From the NCBI GenBank assembly GCA_049692255.1, contig JBAVOR010000001.1, positions 1 through 7,074 on the forward strand: a DNA stretch of 7,074 bases. The letters are read 5' to 3'. This document shows, in pieces, positions 1 through 5,455 of this stretch (position 1 is its first letter; every line of letters begins with the position of its first letter). The notes under the pieces are model-generated. The model was not told the DNA's origin and did no database searches. It was given only the letters and a program-made list of their open reading frames with translations. The position numbers were made by a program, and so were the translations under genes. Origin of the DNA: JBAVOR01 sp049692255. Its GTDB lineage: Bacteria; Babelota; Babeliae; Babelales; JACPOV01.

Positions 1-110
1 AGCATTGCCGGGTCTTCTACTGCCGCTGAGGCGCGAATAGGAAAATCGGTCTTGGGAAGGTTAAGGGTATCGCGCAATTGATTTTTTTCATCGGGATGCA
101 GATCTGCCAT
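1..110 (-). CDS. ileS: Isoleucyl-tRNA synthetase, N-terminal 36 residues (runs off the window)
   Basis: This is the start of a class I aminoacyl-tRNA synthetase that charges tRNA-Ile in the cytoplasm. Only 36 codons plus two bases are visible. The segment TLNLPKTDFPIRA (residues 15-27), followed closely by an acidic-Pro stretch and DPAM, matches the typical IleS N-terminus (TLNLPxTxFPMR...EPxML), which leads into the Rossmann catalytic domain. The first 14 residues are a hydrophilic extension. The start is the ATG at 108-110, with AAGGA (complement of 118-122) seven bases upstream. A near-consensus promoter lies at 154-182, so the gene seems to be transcribed on its own, after the terminator of the secreted-protein operon. 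The identification rests on this short motif, but the motif is distinctive. The HIGH and KMSKS motifs lie outside the window and cannot be checked. Confidence 0.85.
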   Translation of the reverse strand, partial: MADLHPDEKNQLRDTLNLPKTDFPIRASAAVEDPAM

Positions 111-153
111 GACAAAATCCTTAAAAACGTTGAGAAACACGTATCAAGATTCT

Positions 154-182
154 ATCATAATGCCAAATTGCATTCTTGTCAC
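154..182 (-). promoter_or_regulatory. Sigma70-type promoter for ileS
   Basis: On the minus strand, GTGACA (177-182; five of six match TTGACA) is separated by 17 bases from TATGAT (154-159; five of six match TATAAT). The optimal spacing and position, about 45 bases upstream of the ileS start, make this the best promoter candidate in the window. It lies just downstream of the hairpin that ends the preceding operon. The prediction is from sequence only. No T-box leader was seen, and the short untranslated region leaves little room for one. Confidence 0.65.
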
Positions 183-201
183 TTCCCCATTGCTGTGTAG
201 A

Positions 202-236
202 AATAGGCGGAGATAATTACCATATCCCCGCCTATT
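202..236 (-). terminator. Hairpin terminator after the secreted-protein operon
   Basis: A nine-base perfect stem (AATAGGCGG at 202-210, CCGCCTATT at 228-236) continues after one A/C mismatch into a four-base stem (GATA/TATC) around a seven-base loop. It begins eight bases past the stop codon of the 296-aa protein gene. On the minus strand the stem is followed by only TTTCT, so the uridine tract is weak and termination may be partial. Its position between that stop and the ileS promoter supports the terminator call. Confidence 0.65.
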
Positions 237-244
237 ATCATTGC

Positions 245-1135
245 TTATTGAATCAAATCAGAAATCGTAAACTTTTCACTCTTGAATGCGTTTTCAATAG
301 ATTTGTTCGCTTTATCTATGATCGCTTTTCCATTATTAGCTACGGTGAAAATTATCCATTTGGTTTTTCCTGATGGTGTGTAGCTGCCTATCAGTTTCGT
401 CTTTGCTTTGTCTGCATAACAATACAGGGTAGGATAGGAACCATCGCTGTTTTCTGGCATTTTTACCGTAATAAGTTGACCAGCATACATCGTCAAAGAA
501 TCATTTATTTTAAAAGAACCGTAACGAAGCTCATCTGGCATGAGACCTCCGAATTTTTTGTATTCAACAGTATCAGTTGACGCAAACAAATACACAGATT
601 TGCTCAACTTGTTGACAATACCCACAAAAATTTCCTGTTTTGGCGCAGCGGGTTTTGGTTCTTCTGTTGCTGCTGGAGCAATGGGTTTTATATGCTGTTC
701 TATGCGAGACACGAGTATTTCTGCAGGAGCACTCGTTCTTGGTTCGACTGCAACAGTGGTAGGTGCTTCAATTTTTTCTACTTCTGTACGTGAATATCCC
801 CCTTCGGTTATGGTGAATATGCGCAGTTCAGTGTTGCCTTCTGGAATGAGATGAATGAATTGCCAAGTTGGGGAATTAAATAGTAACAATACACCACTGC
901 TGCTAGGACGATTTGCCGGAATTTCAAATTCAGCAGAATAGCCTGGCTTTATACCTGATCGTTCCAGCAATAGTTCTTCGCGATCACGTTCATTACTAGA
1001 AGCGTATCGTATCCCAATTCTAACAACATCTTTGGTACTGTTTTTTATTTTTACCGTAAATTGATTAAATGCCACCACCTGCATGCTTGCAGCGCAGAGG
1101 AGCATACCATAAAAAACACGCGATAATACGTTCAT
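245..1135 (-). CDS. Secreted two-domain protein with Pro/Ala-rich linker, function unknown
   Basis: I do not recognise a named family. The 296 residues begin with a typical Sec signal peptide (residues 1 to about 22, ending VVA, then FNQF). Next come a predicted beta-rich domain (about 24-113), a linker rich in Pro, Ala, Glu and Thr (about 118-167), and a second beta-rich domain (about 168-275). Both domains open with the same pattern, an aromatic or hydrophobic strand followed by N and a nearby S/T: FTVKIKNST and IFVGIVNKLS. The stretch EFEIPANRP (69-77) closely resembles ELKIPAHKV in the neighbouring 181-aa protein, so this looks like a diverged paralog. The start ATG at 1133-1135 has AAGGAGA (complement of 1141-1147) five bases upstream. 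It is the last gene of a three-gene minus-strand run, 48 bases after the previous stop, and is followed by a hairpin. The product is probably periplasmic or released. No catalytic motif is visible. Confidence 0.85.
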   Translation of the reverse strand: MNVLSRVFYGMLLCAASMQVVAFNQFTVKIKNSTKDVVRIGIRYASSNERDREELLLERSGIKPGYSAEFEIPANRPSSSGVLLLFNSPTWQFIHLIPEGNTELRIFTITEGGYSRTEVEKIEAPTTVAVEPRTSAPAEILVSRIEQHIKPIAPAATEEPKPAAPKQEIFVGIVNKLSKSVYLFASTDTVEYKKFGGLMPDELRYGSFKINDSLTMYAGQLITVKMPENSDGSYPTLYCYADKAKTKLIGSYTPSGKTKWIIFTVANNGKAIIDKANKSIENAFKSEKFTISDLIQ

Positions 1136-1183
1136 AAGAATCTCCTTTTTATTAAAAACAATACGACTCTATTGTATATCTCT

Positions 1184-1729
1184 TTAGCGGCCGTGGTATT
1201 CAGGATTATCGCCGGGGCCATTTAAGTTTATAGTTGGTTTTATTTGCTGTGGTGGCGGCGGTGTTCCGGTATCTTTCTTTTTATCTGGCTTACTATCTTC
1301 ATCTTCTGCACCGGGCAATCCCACGTTAACCAATTCGTCTATAATTCCCCACTTCACTGTATTACCGTCTCTTGCATCTTCATAGATGCTAATAGAACAA
1401 TTACTACAAAGCTTTCTTAACACACGTCCGATGGTAATTATACCTACTAATCCAAGCAAAAGCCCTTCTTTAATATAGGTTGTTTGTTTGTCCCATGGTA
1501 AATGGTGCCAATGCCCTTGACCATCTTTTATTTTAAAGCTTGTTAAGCAATTAGCGTTATGAGGGTTTAGCGTATGTACCTTGTGAGCAGGGATTTTGAG
1601 CTCATAATGAAGTCCACTCACATTAACTTCTATGATTATCTGCGTATCGGTATCATTGTGTATTTGCCATGAATAGGAAAACACATTCATACTGTACAAG
1701 GTACATAAAAACAGCACTATTTTTTTCAT
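1184..1729 (-). CDS. Small secreted protein, single copy of the operon's shared domain, acidic/Pro-rich tail
   Basis: This is a 181-residue protein of unknown function. A Sec signal peptide (1 to about 18, MKKIVLFLCTLYS..VFS) precedes one domain (about 19-133). The domain has YSWQIHNDT at its start, a CLTSF motif at Cys61, HLPWDKQTTY at 76-85 and LCSNCSISIYED at 107-118, closing with W127. All of these recur in the 252-aa protein upstream (HLDWNKEATY and MCRSRSIGIYAD). A hydrophobic stretch, about 88-104, lies between them. The tail (about 140-181) is hydrophilic, with acidic and Lys clusters and four consecutive prolines, and is probably disordered. The ATG at 1727-1729 is preferred over an in-frame TTG at 1744. 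GGAG (1735-1738) sits five bases before the ATG, and the signal peptide then begins normally with MKK. Cys61 and Cys108/111 could form a disulfide after export. Confidence 0.85.
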   Translation of the reverse strand: MKKIVLFLCTLYSMNVFSYSWQIHNDTDTQIIIEVNVSGLHYELKIPAHKVHTLNPHNANCLTSFKIKDGQGHWHHLPWDKQTTYIKEGLLLGLVGIITIGRVLRKLCSNCSISIYEDARDGNTVKWGIIDELVNVGLPGAEDEDSKPDKKKDTGTPPPPQQIKPTINLNGPGDNPEYHGR

Positions 1730-1740
1730 TTCGTCTCCAT
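1727..1740 (-). promoter_or_regulatory. Ribosome binding site deciding the 181-aa protein start
   Basis: On the minus strand the bases ATGGAGACGAA precede the ATG at 1727-1729, putting GGAG at the right distance. The upstream in-frame TTG (1742-1744) would place this site inside the coding region and leave the start without one. The leader AATGGAGA..GAA.ATGAAAAA is nearly the same as that of the 252-aa gene, which supports duplication of gene and leader together. Confidence 0.65.
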
Positions 1741-1930
1741 TCAATTATTCATTATAATCAACTGTGGCTTTTTGTTTAACGCAATAATTGATGCTTTTTG
1801 ATTTCCACATATTGATATGGCTTCACCAGTAGCTTGCAACGGTGCGTTGAGAATATTCATATCTTTCCAGGCAGCATTATTACCAATGTCTTTATATAAG
1901 CATAGCAATCAGCGTTAAACTATCTTTCAC
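1741..1930 (-). pseudogene. Decayed paralog of the neighbouring secreted proteins
   Basis: Directly after the stop codon of the 252-aa gene, GGAG is followed by GTGAAAGATAG, resembling that gene's own leader and start (GGAGAGAATATGAAAAAGATA). The GTG frame (from 1930) encodes only (M)KDSLTLIAMLI and stops at 1892-1894. A second frame, open from 1908 to the TGA at 1741-1743, encodes 55 residues containing CLYKDIGNNAAWKDM and, later, CGNQKASIIALNKKPQL. This matches the domain's usual order: Cys-Leu early, a central Trp, then C-x-N-x(2-3)-SI and a closing strand. Compare CGNESIIIREL..GQL in repeat 1 of the 252-aa protein. I read this as a family copy that lost its first half and frame and kept its C-terminal half. 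Alternatively it is a former third repeat of the 252-aa protein. Expression of an intact product is unlikely. Confidence 0.6.
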
Positions 1931-1938
1931 ACTTTCTC

Positions 1939-2697
1939 CTAGTCAGTAAATTGCCACATCAGTTTTCCTTTACTATCAGCATAAATTCCTATAGATCTCG
2001 AACGACACATGTCAGACAATATTGCTGAACCAACCGCTATCTCAAGAGGTAAAGTTAATGCTGGTATAATACCAGTCGCTCCTACGCCTGCGTATGTCGC
2101 TTCTTTATTCCAATCTAAATGACGCCAATTGCTCTGTTTATCACTAGCTCCTGGATGCGACCAGACATCTGCTTCCATATAAGAGACATCAGTTAAACAG
2201 AGGCCAAGGCCACCATGCAACTGAACCGTTGCACCAGCATCAAGCGTTGCAGTTCTATGATCGCCAGAGAAGTTTAAGCGAATACCTATTCCTCTCCCGC
2301 TCTTGTTGGTAATAGTCATGGTATAACCTACTTTAAATTCCCAAGTTAATTGTCCAGGGATAAGTTCTCGGATGATGATAGATTCGTTGCCGCAACGGTT
2401 GTTATCTGTACCTACTCGTTTTATCGCTGTCCATGTGCTGTTATCGCTCAGAACTTTTTGATAATCGACTCCTACAAGGCAGAGCCCGGCTTCGCCGCCT
2501 GTTCCATTAAAATCATTGGTAGCATCTTTATCGACTGTTCTACTAATATATTTAGATAGAAGACCGTTTGGCAACCCAATATGCAATCTGAACGCCCAGC
2601 CTCTGGAAGAGCTATTGGTCACATGCCAAGTATACGCTTGAGTAATCGATTGATTTAGCATAAGCGCCATGCCCATGCATAACAGTATCTTTTTCAT
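1939..2697 (-). CDS. Secreted protein with two tandem copies of a Cys-containing domain
   Basis: This is a 252-residue protein of no family I recognise. A Sec signal peptide (1-21, MKKILLCMGMALML..TQA) is followed by two tandem domains. Repeat 1 (about 22-121) runs YTWHVTNSSSRG..LCLVGVDY (Cys73)..W89..RCGNESIIIREL (Cys102)..GQLTWEF. Repeat 2 (about 122-252) runs YTMTITNKSGRG..LCLTDVSY (Cys167)..HLDWNKEATY..MCRSRSIGIYAD (Cys231)..GKLMWQFTD. Each repeat thus has one early and one late cysteine, suggesting a disulfide in the exported protein, and ends in a W-x-F strand. Repeat 2 has an added hydrophobic segment (about 205-228), also present in the 181-aa protein. The start ATG is preceded by GGAGAG (complement of 2701-2706). 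It is the first gene of the minus-strand run, so the operon promoter should lie upstream in 2698-2853. The role is unknown; an extracellular or surface function is inferred. Confidence 0.88.
   Translation of the reverse strand: MKKILLCMGMALMLNQSITQAYTWHVTNSSSRGWAFRLHIGLPNGLLSKYISRTVDKDATNDFNGTGGEAGLCLVGVDYQKVLSDNSTWTAIKRVGTDNNRCGNESIIIRELIPGQLTWEFKVGYTMTITNKSGRGIGIRLNFSGDHRTATLDAGATVQLHGGLGLCLTDVSYMEADVWSHPGASDKQSNWRHLDWNKEATYAGVGATGIIPALTLPLEIAVGSAILSDMCRSRSIGIYADSKGKLMWQFTD
1942..2634 (-). repeat. Tandem domain duplication within the 252-aa protein gene
   Basis: Protein-level repeat: copy 1 is encoded by about 2335-2634 and copy 2 by about 1942-2334. The shared skeleton is YT-x-x-[VI]-T-N-x-S-x-RG, then G-LCL-x-x-V-x-Y, then C-x(3)-SI-x-I and a GxL-x-W-x-F end. 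Copy 2 is about 30 residues longer. The copies are well diverged, so the duplication is old, and I did not see a matching DNA-level repeat. Confidence 0.7.
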
Positions 2698-2712
2698 ATT
2701 CTCTCCATTTTT

Positions 2713-2725
2713 ACGCTAAAAGCGT
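2713..2725. promoter_or_regulatory. Short hairpin just upstream of the 252-aa gene's ribosome binding site
   Basis: ACGCT and AGCGT flank three bases, giving a five-base perfect stem that would lie in the untranslated leader about seven bases upstream of GGAGAG. It could influence translation or be chance. The stem is short. Confidence 0.25.
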
Positions 2726-2764
2726 TTATTTCACTTTTAAATGTACTTGAATGTTTATGCTAAT

Positions 2765-2779
2765 TGCAATATTATTGCA
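2765..2779. promoter_or_regulatory. Perfect 15-base palindrome upstream of the secreted-protein operon
   Basis: TGCAATA, one base, then TATTGCA form a perfect dyad (7-1-7) about 70 bases upstream of the operon's first start codon, where a promoter or operator is expected. The surrounding AT-rich DNA offers several weak -10-like hexamers but no convincing -35/-10 pair, so I do not call a promoter. An operator for a small dimeric regulator is possible. AT-rich chance is the alternative. Confidence 0.35.
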
Positions 2780-2853
2780 TAATTTGATATTTTGATCGGG
2801 CAGGAGAGACCAGCTGTAGCCTGCGTAAGTATGTACGTAAATTATCGCTATTA

Positions 2854-3891
2854 TTACAGCTTTTCCCCCTTATAGCTCCAGAGAGTACCCGCATTAATAT
2901 CGCTCCACTTGGTGCGTTCCGGTACTACTTTAATCAACGCACCGTATTCATTGCTGGTACGTGGGTCAGCGCGCAATGCTTTAACTTGGCCAACAAGGGC
3001 AGCACGCGCTTTTTCTACGAAGCTTTTGAGTGGGTCACTGTCTAAGGTTGTTCCTTGTCCATGGGAATAGGCAATGCCCAGCTTGCGCAACATATCCGCA
3101 ACTACCAGTTCTTGAAACGGAACATCGGGTCTGATATCATCACCCGCATCACGCTTGAACTGTGCATCAAACGCAATTAATACGGGATATTCTGCGCCGG
3201 TACTTGTTTTTTTATCGATACATCTGCGAGTAATCAGCGACACAAAATAAAGGTTGGTGTCATCTTTAAGTCGCGTGAATTGACGTGGCGGGATTTGTTG
3301 ATAAACCCAGTTTTTTGTGTTAATTGCCTGATCCCAAAAATCTTTTTCGGGCCCAACAAAGGTACCAACTACCTCCAATGGTACGGTCATAGCGCCCACT
3401 ACCTGTGCTGCGTAGAACAGTTCATGATCGCCCAACAGTACGATTGCGAACGGTTCTTGTGCTTTGTTTTGTGTTGCGGGAAGCAATGATTCAAACTGCG
3501 CAACTACTACTTTAAAGGGATTGGTCGCAGCAAAAAAGCTCTTGTTATTATCTTCGGTGCGATTCTTCTTTTGCAGTTCTTTTATATACTCATTCACTTT
3601 TAATTGATCAATACGGTCTCTGTTAGGGCGCACTGCCATTGGTTGCTGGTACCCAACAAACAATGGGTTATCTGGTGTAGGCTGTTTATCTTTTAACTGC
3701 GCCGCCAATGATTGAATAGAAAATGGCGCAGCGGCGGGGATAGCAGTGGCTTGCACCGACTGAAACGCAGTAACCAATGTCCCCGCCGCAAGCGGAGGGG
3801 CCGCACTTGCCACTTGATCTTTTGTTCCATCAGCAAAGGCGCCGCAAGAGAGAGTAAAAAGCACCATAATAACGGGCATATGCTTAGACAT
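2854..3891 (-). CDS. Secreted protein of unknown function with Ala/Pro-rich N-terminal region
   Basis: This is a 345-residue protein I cannot assign. A Sec signal peptide (1-20, MPVIMVLFTLSCGAFA, then DGTK) is followed by an Ala/Pro-rich, low-complexity region (about 26-62), a charged segment (about 85-117) rich in Lys, Arg, Asp and Asn, and a mixed alpha/beta globular region (about 120-345). Its strands include PFAIVLLGDHELFY and YPVLIAFDAQF. No catalytic signature stands out. Cys16 is not in a good lipobox (TLSC), so type I signal cleavage is favoured. The open frame continues upstream across the murD start. I chose the ATG at 3889-3891 because an AAGGAG lies just upstream on the minus strand and a signal peptide begins there. 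Translation ends at TAA with further in-frame TAA and TAG codons. It is divergent from murD, and the next gene on the same strand is 156 bases away, so it is probably transcribed alone. Confidence 0.85.
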   Translation of the reverse strand: MSKHMPVIMVLFTLSCGAFADGTKDQVASAAPPLAAGTLVTAFQSVQATAIPAAAPFSIQSLAAQLKDKQPTPDNPLFVGYQQPMAVRPNRDRIDQLKVNEYIKELQKKNRTEDNNKSFFAATNPFKVVVAQFESLLPATQNKAQEPFAIVLLGDHELFYAAQVVGAMTVPLEVVGTFVGPEKDFWDQAINTKNWVYQQIPPRQFTRLKDDTNLYFVSLITRRCIDKKTSTGAEYPVLIAFDAQFKRDAGDDIRPDVPFQELVVADMLRKLGIAYSHGQGTTLDSDPLKSFVEKARAALVGQVKALRADPRTSNEYGALIKVVPERTKWSDINAGTLWSYKGEKL

Positions 3892-3921
3892 ACATAATCT
3901 CCTTTTTTTTACGCAGTTGGT

Positions 3922-3939
3922 TACACTTATGTAAGTATA
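3922..3939. promoter_or_regulatory. Dyad in the divergent gap before murD
   Basis: TACACTTA and TAAGTATA flank TG, an imperfect inverted repeat (seven of eight positions pair) in the 77-base gap between two divergent genes. On the minus strand it contains TATACT, a fair -10 hexamer for the secreted 345-aa protein, but the best -35 (TTGTCT) is 19 bases away. A shared operator or overlapping promoters are plausible; neither is proven. Confidence 0.3.
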
Positions 3940-3968
3940 CAACAATAACAACCCAGAAAGACAAGCAT

Positions 3969-5249
3969 ATGAATGGGACGCATACAATAGTTGGGGTATG
4001 GGGGTATGGCATTGTGGGTAAATCGATTGCACAATTTCTTGCACCGCGTGCGCGCAACCAAGAAATTGTATTGGTAATCGGTGATGCACGGCAGCTCCAC
4101 GGGCAAGAAACAGAACAAGTCCGTGAGTTTGGCACGTGGATGCAACTGACGCACAAAGATACTATCGAACACTTTTTAGATACGGTGGACCTCTGCTATG
4201 TGAGCGCAGGCATTGATGTGCGGCCTTACCAAAAGCATGCGCATAAGTTCGCAAGTGAGCTCGATTTATTTGCACAACATTTTAAAAAACCAATCATTGC
4301 AATTACCGGGACCGTTGGCAAAACTACGTGTACCACTCTTATTACTGCATTGTTATGTGCGGCGGGGTATCGTGCCGTTTCTGGTGGCAATATTGGGGTA
4401 GGGCTTTGTGATTTAATTGTACAGCAAGACCGCATCGATTATGCCGTTATTGAGGTGTCCAGTTTCCAGTTAGAATTAGCGCGTTCCTTTGCTCCGCAGG
4501 TGGCATTGATCACCAATATATATCCGAATCATTTAGACAGGCATGATTCATTCGAGGCGTATGTGTCTGCAAAGATAAGCATGGTGAGGCGGCAAACAGG
4601 TGGAAATTGTGTAATAGTAAATGAAGCGGCAACTGCGTGGGTACCTGAAACACGTGCGCAGGTACGTACTTTTAATCGCAGCGAAGGTGATCCGCTCTCA
4701 ACGATATTTGATGCGGCAATAGTGCCAGAAAACAGGGCGGCTGCTGCACAGGTGTTAGCAGCATTGCAGGTCCCGCTGCCAATATCCCGTTTTGGGATTG
4801 CGCCGTTGCCCCATCGCATGCAGATAGTTGCAGTAGTGCAGGGGGTGACTTTTATTAATGATTCTAAATCTACCATTGAAGCTGCCACGATCACAGCAGT
4901 TACTACGTGTAACGCGCAAGGGGCAAAGCCGATCGTCTTGATTGGTGGATTAAGTAAGGGGGTAGATAGACGACGTTTGATTGGTCAGTTAATGGGCCAC
5001 GTTACACAACTCATCTGTTTCGGTGCTGAAGCAGTCCAACTCGCGTCTTATTGCCATGAGTATGGCATTGTCACGTCAGCGCATGATACCCTAGAGGCTG
5101 CTTTTACGCAGGCGGTTACCTGTGCACGTGTTGGTGATACTGTTTTACTTTCTCCCGCCGGTTCAAGTTATGATCTGTTTGATGATTATGCGCATCGGGG
5201 TCGGGTGTTTATGCAATTGGTTGATGAGTATATGCGTAAGGGTATGTAG
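3969..5249 (+). CDS. murD: UDP-N-acetylmuramoyl-L-alanine--D-glutamate ligase
   Basis: MurD is the cytoplasmic ATP-dependent ligase that adds D-glutamate to UDP-MurNAc-L-Ala in peptidoglycan precursor synthesis. At 426 residues it has the usual length and three domains. The N-terminal Rossmann-like UDP-binding domain begins VGVWGYGIVGKSIAQFL (8-24). The central ATPase has P-loop GTVGKTT (114-120), EVSSFQLE (162-169), NHLDRH (187-192) and YVSAK (198-202), whose Lys202 fits the carbamylated lysine of Mur ligases. The C-terminal domain has INDSKST (297-302; NDSKATN is usual), IGGLSKGVD (325-333) and LSPAGSSYDLFDDYAHRG (394-411; LSPACASFDxFxxFExRG is usual). The match is to MurD rather than MurC, MurE or MurF. 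The ATG at 3969 has only a weak AG-rich sequence upstream (AGAAAGA). No other division or cell-wall gene is adjacent, although an FtsW-type gene lies 1.4 kb downstream on the same strand. Confidence 0.95.
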   Translation: MNGTHTIVGVWGYGIVGKSIAQFLAPRARNQEIVLVIGDARQLHGQETEQVREFGTWMQLTHKDTIEHFLDTVDLCYVSAGIDVRPYQKHAHKFASELDLFAQHFKKPIIAITGTVGKTTCTTLITALLCAAGYRAVSGGNIGVGLCDLIVQQDRIDYAVIEVSSFQLELARSFAPQVALITNIYPNHLDRHDSFEAYVSAKISMVRRQTGGNCVIVNEAATAWVPETRAQVRTFNRSEGDPLSTIFDAAIVPENRAAAAQVLAALQVPLPISRFGIAPLPHRMQIVAVVQGVTFINDSKSTIEAATITAVTTCNAQGAKPIVLIGGLSKGVDRRRLIGQLMGHVTQLICFGAEAVQLASYCHEYGIVTSAHDTLEAAFTQAVTCARVGDTVLLSPAGSSYDLFDDYAHRGRVFMQLVDEYMRKGM

Positions 5250-5327
5250 TGTATCTATGCGTTATGTACTTTTTATTCCTTATTCCTTTTATATTTTTTA
5301 TTCTCTTAATTCCTTATAAGGAGAGTA
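5250..5327. other. AT-rich gap after murD, no convincing gene
   Basis: The stretch after the murD stop is only about 23% GC and pyrimidine-rich. A 20-codon frame (5256-5318, MRYVLFIPYS then aromatic residues) ends in the TAA that overlaps the following AAGGAG. A second frame would give a hydrophobic segment reading into the GC-rich island. Neither has a ribosome binding site, and AT-rich DNA gives such hydrophobic frames by chance. No stem followed by a T tract was found here for murD termination. Confidence 0.4.
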
Positions 5328-5444
5328 GTGAAGCGGCCCGACCCCGGGTGCATGAACGAGCGCATGCGGCAGGTCCAGGAGAAACTGCAGGGGGAGGGGC
5401 AAATTCACGGGTACCGTGCTATGCGCCGTGCGTTATCAGACTAA
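5328..5444 (+). pseudogene. Fragment of GC-rich coding DNA, 38-codon open frame, possible integrase/transposase remnant
   Basis: This frame begins at GTG (5328) with AAGGAG at 5318-5323 (spacer only four bases) and ends in tandem TAA TAA at 5442. It encodes a basic, helical-looking peptide: (M)KRPDPGCMNERMRQ, then VQEKLQGEGQIHGYRAMRR, then ALSD. The DNA is about 64% GC over 5331-5440. In this frame about 78% of third codon positions (29 of 37) are G or C, unlike every neighbour. That fits coding DNA brought in from a GC-rich source in this frame. The pattern Q-x-x-L-x-G-x-G..GYRAM-x-x-x-L recalls, from memory only, the segment before the catalytic core of rve-type integrases (IS3-like YGYRRI; some eukaryotic integrases have GYRAM). 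It is far too short to be a working enzyme. It could instead be a small gene of its own, or a structured RNA. Confidence 0.35.
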
Positions 5445-5455
5445 TAAAATATAAA

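Noticed and set aside
540..854. 104-residue plus-strand frame
   Set aside because: It is antisense to the well-supported 296-aa secreted protein gene, with no ribosome binding site or recognisable motif.
2798..2826. Possible terminator after the 345-aa protein gene (GCAGG/CCTGC stem)
   Set aside because: The stem is only five bases with a long loop, and no T tract follows on the minus strand.
3892..4089. Upstream extension of the 345-aa secreted protein to 411 residues
   Set aside because: It would overlap the murD start antisense, lacks a ribosome binding site, and would bury a clear signal peptide and AAGGAG site found at 3891.
4529..4894. 121-residue minus-strand frame
   Set aside because: It is a shadow of murD, whose conserved motifs prove the plus-strand frame.
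5350..5367. Hairpin GCATG/CATGC inside the GC-rich island as evidence for a structured RNA
   Set aside because: Five base pairs around an eight-base loop are expected by chance at this GC content; the codon pattern explains the island better.
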